64,000 nt of DNA from F0422 sp003992255 (GTDB lineage Bacteria; Bacillota; Negativicutes; Veillonellales; Veillonellaceae): NCBI RefSeq assembly GCF_003992255.1, contig NZ_RQVA01000003.1:62001-126000 (forward strand). The letters are read 5' to 3'. Shown piece after piece: positions 55,383-63,984 of the stretch (its first letter is position 1; every line of letters begins with the position of its first letter). A program made the translations under genes and the position numbers. The notes beneath the pieces were generated by a model that was given only the letters and a program-made list of their open reading frames with translations, made no database searches and was not told where the DNA came from.

Positions 55383-55829
55383 ATGAAAAAACAAATCGTA
55401 GCTGCTATGGTAGCATTCTCATTTGCCTCTGTAGGCGTAGTTGGCGTGCAACAAGCACAGGCATTTAATTTTGGTAAAGTATTAGGCACAGTATTAAAAG
55501 CTGGTGGAACTGGATTTGTAGTTGATCGTTATGGTAGTTCTATTGACGGGTATTTAAATACTCTTTTAAAACAAAATAATTTGAGTACTACATATTCAAC
55601 TAAGGTAGTACCTATTGTGAGTCTTGGTCAAGGAGCTCATATTGGCGCGGCACAAGTCACAGGCCCTAGTAGTGAAGTAGAGAGAGTAGAAGCAGTAGCT
55701 CAAATGGAAGCTAGCTTTAAATCTGTTGCTCGAGTAAAGGGTTTGGTACCAATTGATAGCAAAAACCCGTTAGGTGCAAATCGTATTCAAGGCGTTGGGG
55801 TATCAGCGATTATAGATTTGAAGATTTAA
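55383..55829 (+). CDS. Small secreted protein, unknown
   Basis: The 148-residue protein has a clear signal peptide (MKKQIVAAMVAFSFASVGVV with cleavage after AQA), then a Gly/Ser/Val-rich domain (VVDRYGSSIDGYLNTLLKQ; GAHIGAAQVTGPS; GVGVSAIIDLKI) with beta character. I do not know the family. AAAGGAGG precedes the ATG. It heads a run of secreted-protein genes ahead of galU, suggesting an envelope role, though it may be separately transcribed. Confidence 0.75.
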   Translation: MKKQIVAAMVAFSFASVGVVGVQQAQAFNFGKVLGTVLKAGGTGFVVDRYGSSIDGYLNTLLKQNNLSTTYSTKVVPIVSLGQGAHIGAAQVTGPSSEVERVEAVAQMEASFKSVARVKGLVPIDSKNPLGANRIQGVGVSAIIDLKI

Positions 55830-55886
55830 TATGTTAGCACGGGGTATCCCGTGCTATCTATGTGTTATTAGAGATGAGGAGATACT

Positions 55887-57002
55887 ATGAAACGTTCTGC
55901 TGTATTGGGAGCTATGTTGGCTCTTTTGACAACTAGTGTATGGGCAGCACCAGACACAGTTTTAGAAAAAACAGAAACTTTGGAGACGACAGTGTATGGT
56001 AAAGTACAATTGGGGGCTTTGACAGATCGTGTGCATCAATTGCAAGACACTGTGTATGGAACGAAACAACAAGGTAGCATTACAGGCCAAGTGGACCATT
56101 TGTTCAATGCTGTAGAAGGACAAGGTAAACAAGTTACATTACACCAAGAAGTTAACGCGTTAGAGTGGATGTACTATGATGAAGTTCACAATGGATCCTT
56201 AGTAGAACGTATCGGACAAATGGAACGAAGTGTGAGCGGTATGGAAAATAAAGGTTCCTTGCAAAGTCGTGTCCAAAAATTAAAACAGTCTATTTTTGGC
56301 AGTCAAGTTACATTGGCGACTAAACAAGGGACTATCGCTGCGGACCAAGTATTTACCTTGACATTGACAGAACCAATTTCTTCTAAGAAAAATGCAAAAG
56401 ATGATATTGTACACGTTAAATTAGCGGAAGATATTATGGATGGTGAAGTGTTATTGGTTCCGAAAGGAACTCCTGGTACTGGCCATATTACAGAGATTAC
56501 AAAAGCTCGTTCTTTTGGACGCAATGCTAAGTTAAATATTGTGTTTGATCAGTTACAAGGAATTGATGGTACTATCTTTACAGCTCTTCAAGGGGAAGAA
56601 GCCAAAGCAAAAACGAAAGATGAACTGAAAGCGGCAGGTGCTTCTGTTGCTGGTGCTGTTGTATTGGGACCAGTAGGACTTGTAGGAGGATTCTTTGTAA
56701 AAGGTAAGTCTATCGATTTACCAGAAGGAACACTTGTGTACGTACAACCGGAATCTACAGTGACTATTTCTGGCATTGAAGTGCGTGGTGTAGATACAAG
56801 TGCAGCGGTACAACCAGTATCAGTGGCACAGCCTAAATCTACTGAAGAAGCAACTAGCAGTGTTGCAAAGACGACTACTACAGAAGAAGCAAAGAAAACA
56901 AAAGAGACAGTGAAACCAGCAAAAGAAGAAGCGACACAAGTAGTGCCAGATGATTCATTGATAGAAAAACCTGTCGTTATTGTGAAACGCGAAAAGGATT
57001 AG
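55887..57002 (+). CDS. Secreted protein with five 20-residue tandem repeats, unknown
   Basis: The 371-residue protein has a signal peptide cleaved near AWA-AP (residue 20). Residues 32-131 are five tandem 20-residue units of the pattern LxxxVYGxxxxGSLxxRVxx, plus a partial sixth ending IFG. A beta domain (about 140-275) follows with DIVHVKLAEDI and LLVPKGTPGTGHI, then a Gly/Ala-rich hydrophobic patch (GAVVLGPVGLVGGFFV), and an Ala/Lys/Glu-rich tail. I cannot assign function. GAGGAGATACT precedes the ATG. The LptD-like gene starts nine bases after it, so they are one unit. Confidence 0.8.
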   Translation: MKRSAVLGAMLALLTTSVWAAPDTVLEKTETLETTVYGKVQLGALTDRVHQLQDTVYGTKQQGSITGQVDHLFNAVEGQGKQVTLHQEVNALEWMYYDEVHNGSLVERIGQMERSVSGMENKGSLQSRVQKLKQSIFGSQVTLATKQGTIAADQVFTLTLTEPISSKKNAKDDIVHVKLAEDIMDGEVLLVPKGTPGTGHITEITKARSFGRNAKLNIVFDQLQGIDGTIFTALQGEEAKAKTKDELKAAGASVAGAVVLGPVGLVGGFFVKGKSIDLPEGTLVYVQPESTVTISGIEVRGVDTSAAVQPVSVAQPKSTEEATSSVAKTTTTEEAKKTKETVKPAKEEATQVVPDDSLIEKPVVIVKREKD

Positions 57003-57010
57003 GAGATACT

Positions 57011-58573
57011 ATGAAACAATATTCAGTAACGGCTATGACCGTATTAGCAGTTCTGGCCTGTACACATGGGTATGCCCAAACTAATACGATGCCGCTACCA
57101 GAGGTATCATCTCAGAATAAGGAAATATCTTATGTAGTACCTTCTATCACAGGGGGTGTACAAGCTAGTACCGATACAAAATTAACTCCTGTTTTGCAAA
57201 TAAAGCCTGCAAAAAAAGGCGAGACCGTAATGCCAGTGGAGGAAAGCTCTCAGCCTGTACGCATTGATGCTGATAAAATGTATTATAATGGAACGACAGG
57301 AAAAGTATGGGCTAAAGGAACTGTAGAAGTAGAGCGTGGTACTCAGCAGTTGCTGACTCCAAAGGTTGAAGGGAATGTGCAAACTCAACGATACGAAAGT
57401 AAAGAAGGGTATCATTTCTTAGAAGAAAAAGGCTTGAAAAAAGATTTGCAAGGGGCCTTTATTTCTTATAATGCAAGCAACGGACAGGCACAGACAACAG
57501 ATGTATTTGGCTATGCAGAACCCTATTGGGTGAAAGCGAAGGCAGCGGAGTTTGATGGGACACATGGTCACATTGAAAAAGGTTGGATTACAACTAAACA
57601 TGCCATTGCCTTTAAAGGGGCTCCAGATTATCGTGTAGAGGGTGACTCTATTGATATCTACCCAGAAGATAAAGCCATTATACATAATGCAGCTTTGTAT
57701 ATTAAAAATACCAAAATTTTATCTTTGAAACGATATAAAGTTTCTTTGCGAAAAGACAAAAAAGGTCAATTGAATGTATTCTCTATCATTCCAAGACCAA
57801 GCTATAACTCTACCGATGGATTCGTCTTAAAAGGCAATATTGAATACCCTCTATCAAATACGTCTGACGTATTTTTGGGGTATACGGTAGGTTCTAAAGT
57901 AGGATTTAAACCATCCTTTGGATATGAAAAGGCGCTCCCTTGGGGTGAGGTGAGCTTGGCCTATACTCGTGAGTCATCTACATTGAATGCAGAAAAAGTT
58001 TGGGTTGAGAAAAAACCTGAGTTATCTATTGATACGCATGCGTACCACATTGGTCATTCGCCGTTGACAATACGTGGCGGATTGAGTATGGGACGATGGT
58101 ATGAAGGTGATATTAAAGGATCCCATCATAAAATATATGGAGAAGTATCTCATGATCCATGGCATGTTTTACCATCCACAGATGTAACTGCATTTGTAGG
58201 ATATCAACGAGATTATTATGGCTATAACGGACTGACAAGAACGATGCCATATTGGGGAATCGGAGCAAAAACTACCATCAATGATCGAGTGAAAGCTTGG
58301 GCTGGATATCATCAAAATAATACATCGGAAACATTGGATTCCCCATACTCCTTTGATAAAGTAGATGTAAAACATGATTTTTATTATGGTGTTAGTGTAC
58401 AGGCGACGAAATTAGATCGCTTCAGCATCAATGTACAACAAGATTTGCTCACCCATCAATTACGATATGTAGATATATCTTGGCATAGAGACTTACATTC
58501 TTTTGAAGGTTCTTTAACATATAGAACGAAACAAAAGAAATGGGAGTATACATTAGTAGCTAAGGACTTTTAA
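57011..58573 (+). CDS. OstA/LptD-like outer-membrane protein
   Basis: The 520-residue protein has a signal peptide (possible lipobox LAC at residue 17 or normal cleavage at AQA). An OstA-like region follows (DADKMYYNGTTGKVWAKGTV; AEFDGTHGHIEKGWITT; VEGDSIDIYPEDKAII), then beta-strand-rich sequence with FSIIPRPSYNSTDGFVL, GYTVGSKVGFKPSFGYEKAL and many aromatic residues, ending in a Phe. LptD inserts lipopolysaccharide in the outer membrane; this protein is shorter than typical LptD, so it may be a paralogue with another cargo. AGGAGATACT precedes the ATG. Confidence 0.78.
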   Translation: MKQYSVTAMTVLAVLACTHGYAQTNTMPLPEVSSQNKEISYVVPSITGGVQASTDTKLTPVLQIKPAKKGETVMPVEESSQPVRIDADKMYYNGTTGKVWAKGTVEVERGTQQLLTPKVEGNVQTQRYESKEGYHFLEEKGLKKDLQGAFISYNASNGQAQTTDVFGYAEPYWVKAKAAEFDGTHGHIEKGWITTKHAIAFKGAPDYRVEGDSIDIYPEDKAIIHNAALYIKNTKILSLKRYKVSLRKDKKGQLNVFSIIPRPSYNSTDGFVLKGNIEYPLSNTSDVFLGYTVGSKVGFKPSFGYEKALPWGEVSLAYTRESSTLNAEKVWVEKKPELSIDTHAYHIGHSPLTIRGGLSMGRWYEGDIKGSHHKIYGEVSHDPWHVLPSTDVTAFVGYQRDYYGYNGLTRTMPYWGIGAKTTINDRVKAWAGYHQNNTSETLDSPYSFDKVDVKHDFYYGVSVQATKLDRFSINVQQDLLTHQLRYVDISWHRDLHSFEGSLTYRTKQKKWEYTLVAKDF

Positions 58574-58586
58574 GTGAGAGGATACT

Positions 58587-59474
58587 ATGAAAAAGGTTAG
58601 AAAAGCGGTTATTCCTGCAGCAGGATTTGGTACGCGTTTTTTACCTGCTACAAAGGCACAGCCCAAAGAGATGTTGCCTATCGTAGATACACCTACGATT
58701 CAATACATTGTGCAAGAAGCCATAGATTCGGGTATTGAAGATATCCTGATTATTACAGGTCGTAACAAACGAGCGATAGAAGATCATTTTGATACTAGCG
58801 TAGAATTAGAACAGTTATTGCAACAGCAAGGGAAGCAACAACATTTAGAAATGGTACGTAATTTGGCGAATATAAAAGTTCATTACATTCGTCAAAAAAC
58901 AGCTCGTGGTTTAGGTGACGCGATTTATTGCGCCAAAACTTTCATTGGAGATGAACCGTTTGCAGTGTTATTAGGCGATGATGTGGTATATAATCCACAG
59001 CGACCTTGTTTACAACAACTCATCGATTGTCACTATGCACATGATGGTGTGACAATTTTAGGTACACAGTTTGTAGCACCAGAAAAGGTGAGTTCCTATG
59101 GGATTGTATCGGGGCAGGAAATTGAATCTAATGTGTATGAAGTAGCTGGTCTTGTAGAAAAGCCATCTTTTGAATATGCTCCATCTAACTTAGCCGTGTT
59201 AGGGCGCTATATATTAACGCCAGAAATTTTTGATGAGTTAGAGAAGACACCGCAAGGTGCAGGCAATGAAATTCAACTGACCGATGCGATTGCAAGACTT
59301 TCCTCTAGAGTGCTAGCCTATTCCTATGAAGGAGTACGCTATGATATAGGAGATCGGCTAGGCTATTTAAAAGCAACTGTAGAATATGGGTTGCGAAATC
59401 CGCAGTTGGCCGAGGCTTTCAAAAGCTATTTAGAAGATTTAGATATTGATTTTATTATGAATCATACATCATAG
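58587..59474 (+). CDS. galU: UTP-glucose-1-phosphate uridylyltransferase
   Basis: The 295-residue enzyme makes UDP-glucose for envelope glycans. It has KAVIPAAGFGTRFLPATKAQ near the N-terminus, PKEMLPIVD, and the conserved GLVEKP. GAGAGGATACT precedes the ATG, 14 bases after the LptD-like gene. The association with three secreted proteins fits surface polysaccharide or LPS assembly. A terminator follows. Confidence 0.95.
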   Translation: MKKVRKAVIPAAGFGTRFLPATKAQPKEMLPIVDTPTIQYIVQEAIDSGIEDILIITGRNKRAIEDHFDTSVELEQLLQQQGKQQHLEMVRNLANIKVHYIRQKTARGLGDAIYCAKTFIGDEPFAVLLGDDVVYNPQRPCLQQLIDCHYAHDGVTILGTQFVAPEKVSSYGIVSGQEIESNVYEVAGLVEKPSFEYAPSNLAVLGRYILTPEIFDELEKTPQGAGNEIQLTDAIARLSSRVLAYSYEGVRYDIGDRLGYLKATVEYGLRNPQLAEAFKSYLEDLDIDFIMNHTS

Positions 59475-59490
59475 ATGGATGCGTTTTCTG

Positions 59491-59533
59491 AACGGATGTT
59501 ATGAGGTGAGAACCTTATGACATCCGTTTTTGC
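59491..59533 (+). terminator. Terminator after galU
   Basis: AACGGATGTTATGAGG pairs with CCTTATGACATCCGTT with one mismatch, followed by T residues. Confidence 0.88.
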
Positions 59534-59562
59534 ATAACTATTCAGCACATGTTAAGAGTTTA

Positions 59563-59617
59563 TTGTGATAAATATCATAAGTACTTATATTTACTGGATT
59601 GTTAGGAGGTATATAAT
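59563..59617 (+). promoter_or_regulatory. pckA upstream region with Crp/Fnr-like dyad
   Basis: TTGTGATAAATATCATAA (59563-59580) is a near-palindrome resembling Crp/Fnr sites. TATAAT at 59612-59617 is a possible -10 whose start site would place the dyad at about -52. The rest of the gap is AT-rich without a gene. Confidence 0.38.
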
Positions 59618-59704
59618 TGACCTCATATTGTGAAATATTTAATTAAATGTTAGAATATAGGAATAAACATAAGTATATTAAGTTAGAACTGATGAGGACT
59701 ACAT

Positions 59705-61333
59705 ATGTCAACAAGATTAAACTGGAAACATTCCGAAATTAAAGAGAATCCACTATTTTCTAAGTTAAGAAGTACCATTGAAACTGCTTTTTATGGAAAT
59801 AATGTAACACCTATAACGACGATTGCTCAAGCCTATGAGTTGGCTGCTAAGGAACCAGGTGTCATTGTATTAGATATGCCTGTATATCGAGCGGAAGAGC
59901 AAGGGTTACCACAAGATGCAAAAGTGTTAGTCACAAATAATGGTAAAACCACTGGGCGTTATGCGAAAGCTCGTCGTATCATAGGTGATGAAGGTATTAA
60001 TGAAGTTGAATTGTGCGATATTGCTCGTGAAGCAGTGTATGATAGCCGTCATAAGGAATGGATTTCTGCACAGGCCATTGTAGGATTAGATGAAGCTTTT
60101 ACAGCACGTGCACATTTAATGATTCCCAAAGAACATGCTTCTATTTTATACTCTTGGGCTATTAACTTTCAGTTCTTTAATGAAGAAGTAAAAGCTTTCT
60201 ATAAAGACAGTAAACAGTTGCCAGAGGGTGATATTTTTATTTATTCTGATCCAGATTATGTGGTAGAAGGACACCCAGGTGGATTGGCTATTTTTGATCC
60301 AGCTCATAATTGTGCCATGATTTTAGGGATGCGCTACTTTGGAGAGCATAAAAAGGGAACTCTTACATTGGGATGGTCCTTGGCAAATCGCTATGGCTAT
60401 GTGGCATGCCACGGCGGTATGAAACGATATAATTTAAAAGATGGTTCATCCTATACGATTGGCGTGTTTGGTTTATCTGGATCTGGTAAATCTACGTTGA
60501 CTCATGAACAACATGAAGGGCGCTACGATATTTCTGTGTTGCATGATGATGCGTATATCATTCATACAGAAGATTTATCTTCTATTGCATTAGAACCAAC
60601 CTACTTTGATAAAATGCAAGATTATCCAGTGGAACATCCCGCTAACAAATATTTGTTAACATTACAAAACGTGGGTGTTACATTAGATGAAGACGGTAAT
60701 AAAGTTGTATTGGCAGAAGATGTGCGTAATAACAATGGTCGTGCCATCAAATCTCAATTCTGGACTGATAATCGTGTGAACTTTGTGAAAGATCCAGTGA
60801 ATGCTATCGTATGGTTGATGAAAGATAAAACATTGCCGCCAATTTTAAAGGTTGATGATCCAATTTTAGCGGCGACTATGGGGGCTACATTAGCAACACG
60901 TCGTTCAACAGCAGAAAAATTAGATGATCATGTAGATCCGAATGCATTGGTTATTGAACCCTATGCAAACCCATTCCGTACCTACTCTTTGCGTACAGAT
61001 TATGAAAGTTATAAAAAACTATTTACTCAATCTGGCGTAGATTGTTACATCATGAATACAGGATTCTTCTTGGATAAAAAGATTCCAAAAGAAGTTACAT
61101 TAGGCTTGCTAGAGGGATTAGTTGAGGGTAGCCTTAACTTTGAACCTTTCTATAAATATGAAAACTTAGAATATGTAAAAGTAGAAGGGTTTGAACCAGA
61201 CTTTACAGTTCGTGAGTACCATCATATTTTGCATAAAGCATTCGAGTTCCGCTATGATTACATTGAAAAATTAAAAGGAACAAAAGATGAATTGCCAAAT
61301 GAAGTACTAGATGTACTGAAAATTCTTATGTAA
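59705..61333 (+). CDS. pckA: Phosphoenolpyruvate carboxykinase (ATP)
   Basis: The 542-residue enzyme interconverts oxaloacetate and PEP with ATP, serving gluconeogenesis or anaplerosis in a lactate or organic-acid fermenter. It has GVFGLSGSGKSTLTH (kinase-1a P-loop), the ARAHLMIPKEHA region, HDDAYIIH (kinase-2 Asp), and FRTYSLRTDYESY. It belongs to the ATP-dependent class by the P-loop form. No strong ribosome site is evident: GATGAGGACTACAT precedes the ATG. brnQ follows 13 bases later. Confidence 0.9.
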   Translation: MSTRLNWKHSEIKENPLFSKLRSTIETAFYGNNVTPITTIAQAYELAAKEPGVIVLDMPVYRAEEQGLPQDAKVLVTNNGKTTGRYAKARRIIGDEGINEVELCDIAREAVYDSRHKEWISAQAIVGLDEAFTARAHLMIPKEHASILYSWAINFQFFNEEVKAFYKDSKQLPEGDIFIYSDPDYVVEGHPGGLAIFDPAHNCAMILGMRYFGEHKKGTLTLGWSLANRYGYVACHGGMKRYNLKDGSSYTIGVFGLSGSGKSTLTHEQHEGRYDISVLHDDAYIIHTEDLSSIALEPTYFDKMQDYPVEHPANKYLLTLQNVGVTLDEDGNKVVLAEDVRNNNGRAIKSQFWTDNRVNFVKDPVNAIVWLMKDKTLPPILKVDDPILAATMGATLATRRSTAEKLDDHVDPNALVIEPYANPFRTYSLRTDYESYKKLFTQSGVDCYIMNTGFFLDKKIPKEVTLGLLEGLVEGSLNFEPFYKYENLEYVKVEGFEPDFTVREYHHILHKAFEFRYDYIEKLKGTKDELPNEVLDVLKILM

Positions 61334-61346
61334 TGGGAGAGTAGTT

Positions 61347-62714
61347 ATGAATCAAAAATTGTCTTGGGGGTCCGTAGTCTTTATCGGAACCATGTTATTC
61401 GGTATGTTCTTTGGAGCTGGGAACTTAATTTTTCCAGTTCATTTAGGACAAGAGGCAGGTAATGCATTGTGGCCTGCAACATTAGGCTTTTTAGCTACAG
61501 CTATAGGATTACCATTCCTAGGTATTGTAGCCATGGGTGTATCTCGTAGTAATGGTTTGCAAGACTTAGTAAGTCGTGTACATCCAACATATGGTAAAAT
61601 TTTTACGTTATTATTGTATATTACGATTGGTCCTGCATTCGCAATCCCAAGAACAAGTACGGTATCCTATACCATAGGATTTGAGCCATTCCTTGGCGGT
61701 ATAAATCCCGATCTTGCACTAGGTGTGTTTTCTGCCGTATTTTTTATTGTAGCAATCTTATTCTCCTTGAACCCTGGTAAATTAATGACCTACATCGGTA
61801 AAGTGTTAACACCTTTATTCTTGGTGTTCTTAAGCATTTTATTGCTGACAGTAGTGATTATGCCAATGGGAGATTACAGTGCGGTTGTACCACAAGGAGA
61901 ATATGCAACACATGCTTTCTTCAAAGGCTTCACAGAAGGCTATAATACTCTTGATGTATTGGCATCTTTAGCATTTGGTATCATCGTAATTCGTGCCTTA
62001 CAAGGTGTAGGTGTAACAGAACCAAAAGATATTGCGATTGGTCTTGTAAAAGCTGGTTTCGTAGCTTGTTCTATTATGGCTGTAATTTATGGTTTCTTGG
62101 CTTACAGTGGTGCTACTAGTGTGACAACATTGGGTGTTGCTAAAAATGGTGGTATTACCATGGCACAAATGAATGCTTACTATTTTGGTAATACTGGGGC
62201 TATCTTATTGGCTATTATTGTTACCTTAGCCTGTTTGAAAACCTGCGTAGGTTTGATTGGTGCTTGTGGGGAAACATTTGACGAAATGTTCCCTAATACA
62301 TTGGGCTACCGTGGATATGCGTATCTTACAACTGCAGTTGGTTTCTTAATTGCTAATGTAGGTTTGACAAAAATCATCGAATTGGCAATCCCTGTGTTGA
62401 TGTTCTTATATCCATTGTCTATTACTATCATATTGTTATCCTTTGCAGCACCTATGTTCAAAGGAAGACGAGCAGTATATGCTTGGACAACAGCGTTTGC
62501 TTTATTTGCGGCATTAGGAGATGCCATGGCTACAGCTCCAGAAGTTATTAATACATCTGGATTTGTACAATGGGCGTTACCATACTATGGTATGCTTCCG
62601 TTTGCTTCTATCGGTATGGGATGGATTGTACCATCTATCATCGGCTTTGTACTTGGTTTAGTATACATTGCGATTGTTCCGAATAAAACAGATAGTGATA
62701 TGTTTGCTAAATAA
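61347..62714 (+). CDS. brnQ: Branched-chain amino acid transport system II carrier protein
   Basis: The 455-residue LIVCS-family carrier has twelve hydrophobic segments, the N-terminal GTMLFGMFFGAGNLIFPVHLG, and GPAFAIPRTSTVSYTIGFEP, both diagnostic. It imports Leu, Ile and Val with Na+ or H+. GGGAGAG precedes the ATG. Its proximity to pckA suggests cotranscription. Confidence 0.95.
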   Translation: MNQKLSWGSVVFIGTMLFGMFFGAGNLIFPVHLGQEAGNALWPATLGFLATAIGLPFLGIVAMGVSRSNGLQDLVSRVHPTYGKIFTLLLYITIGPAFAIPRTSTVSYTIGFEPFLGGINPDLALGVFSAVFFIVAILFSLNPGKLMTYIGKVLTPLFLVFLSILLLTVVIMPMGDYSAVVPQGEYATHAFFKGFTEGYNTLDVLASLAFGIIVIRALQGVGVTEPKDIAIGLVKAGFVACSIMAVIYGFLAYSGATSVTTLGVAKNGGITMAQMNAYYFGNTGAILLAIIVTLACLKTCVGLIGACGETFDEMFPNTLGYRGYAYLTTAVGFLIANVGLTKIIELAIPVLMFLYPLSITIILLSFAAPMFKGRRAVYAWTTAFALFAALGDAMATAPEVINTSGFVQWALPYYGMLPFASIGMGWIVPSIIGFVLGLVYIAIVPNKTDSDMFAK

Positions 62715-62785
62715 TTAAGATAGCAAACAGAATATAGTTTGATAACTGTTAGCGACTAGGTCATGTTGATCTAGTCGCTTTTTGT
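62701..62785 (+). terminator. Two hairpins after brnQ, the second a terminator
   Basis: TGTTTGCTA/TAGCAAACA (62701-62709; 62721-62729) spans the brnQ stop. AGCGACTAG/CTAGTCGCT (62751-62759; 62771-62779) follows with TTTTTG. Confidence 0.85.
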
Positions 62786-62914
62786 GTAGTGTGCCTAAGA
62801 GGAGTAATACCTGTTAATGAGTGATATTACAAGTGATGAGTTCCACATATTAGGATTACTTTCATTTCATAATAGACTGAATTTTAAATTCTATAGAAAG
62901 TGGAATTTGACTAT

Positions 62915-62942
62915 TTGCGAATACATGCGTATATGGTATAAT
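62915..62942 (+). promoter_or_regulatory. Promoter of the TrpX-like gene
   Basis: TATAAT at 62937-62942 is preceded by ATATGG, giving an extended -10; TTGCGA lies 16 bases upstream. The leader to the ATG at 63019 is about 70 bases. Confidence 0.6.
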
Positions 62943-62983
62943 CTGTATATCTTTCCCATAGAAAGACTGTAGGAGGTGGCGCG

Positions 62984-63091
62984 ATGCTACCATGTAGTAT
63001 AGTAGAAAGGAGATTTTTATGTGGAAAAAAGGACTGGCCCTGTTGGTGGTCTGTCTGGTTGGGGTCTTGCTGTGGCATGAATCTTCACTAG
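62984..63091 (+). CDS. Small Trp-rich ORF overlapping the next gene (possible leader peptide)
   Basis: The 35-codon frame starts at ATG 62984 with a strong AGGAGG seven bases upstream, better placed than that of many genes here. It runs into the binding-protein gene in another frame. Four Trp fall within DWPCWWSVW. The ribosome site and start lie in a small hairpin (GGTGGC/GCTACC). The Trp run may merely be the shifted reading of a Leu/Val-rich signal peptide, so coding status is uncertain. Confidence 0.35.
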   Translation: MLPCSIVERRFLCGKKDWPCWWSVWLGSCCGMNLH

Positions 63092-63984
63092 AAGCACCAG
63101 GAGGAGGCAAGATGTATCGGGTTGGCATCTTGCAATTAGCGGAGCATCCCGCATTGGATGCTGCAAATAAAGGTTTTGTAGATGGTTTGCGTGAAGAGGG
63201 TTTCGTAGATAATGTCATTATCGACCATCAAAATGCTCAAGGTGATCAATCAAATTTAAACACCATTGCGCAACGATTTGTAGCTAGGAATTCAGATTTA
63301 GTAGTGGCTATTGCTACACCTGCGGTGCAGGCGATGGCGAATGCTACGAAGGATATACCGGTGTTAGGCACGGCTGTCACTAGCTATACAACGGCTCGTT
63401 TAGTAGATAGTGATGAACATCCAGGTGGTAATGTATCAGGTACAACAGACATGGTGCCTATGGAAAAACGAGTAGAACTAGTGCATCAATTGTTACCGAA
63501 TGCAAAAAAAATCGGCACTATTTATTCATCAAGTGAAGTGAATTCACAATTACAAGCAGAGAGTTTTCGAAAAGAAGCTGAAAAATACGGTATGGAATTA
63601 GTGGAAATTACTGTATCCAATGTGAATGATGTGCCACAAGCAGCGAACCAATTAGCGATTATGGGTGTTGATGCAGTATATTTCCCTACGGATAATATTA
63701 TTGCTTCTTCCTATGCGAATATAGTCACTATTTTCAGCACAGCGAATTTACCAGTATTTCCATCTGATGATACATGGTTAAAAACAGGTGGATTAGCAGC
63801 CTATTCGGTAGATTTTTATAAACTAGGTGTTCAAACAGGTCATATGGCAGCACGTGTGCTACGTGGAGAAAGTACACCTGACAGTATGCCAATCGAAATG
63901 CAAAAACCGATTAAATTTGTGTTTAATCAAGACGAAGCGGATCGCTTACATATCTCAATTCCAGAAGAATTGAAACACCAGTAG
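63019..63984 (+). CDS. ABC transporter substrate-binding protein, TrpX/YtrP-like
   Basis: The 321-residue protein has a signal anchor (LALLVVCLVGVLLWH) without a lipobox Cys at the usual place, then the ABC_sub_bind fold (YRVGILQLAEHPALDAANKG; GFVDGLREEGF; VAIATPAVQAMANATKDIPV; AYSVDFYKLGVQTG). Relatives bind tryptophan or related aromatic ligands and pair with a permease and ATPase, expected beyond the window. AAAGGAG precedes the ATG. Specificity is inferred. Confidence 0.85.
   Translation: MWKKGLALLVVCLVGVLLWHESSLEAPGGGKMYRVGILQLAEHPALDAANKGFVDGLREEGFVDNVIIDHQNAQGDQSNLNTIAQRFVARNSDLVVAIATPAVQAMANATKDIPVLGTAVTSYTTARLVDSDEHPGGNVSGTTDMVPMEKRVELVHQLLPNAKKIGTIYSSSEVNSQLQAESFRKEAEKYGMELVEITVSNVNDVPQAANQLAIMGVDAVYFPTDNIIASSYANIVTIFSTANLPVFPSDDTWLKTGGLAAYSVDFYKLGVQTGHMAARVLRGESTPDSMPIEMQKPIKFVFNQDEADRLHISIPEELKHQ

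Noticed and set aside
62950..63018. T-box element before the TrpX-like gene
   Set aside because: AGGAGGTGGCGCG superficially recalls the T-box AGGGTGGNACCGCG core, but the ACC is missing, there is no upstream stem I or specifier, and the leader is too short.
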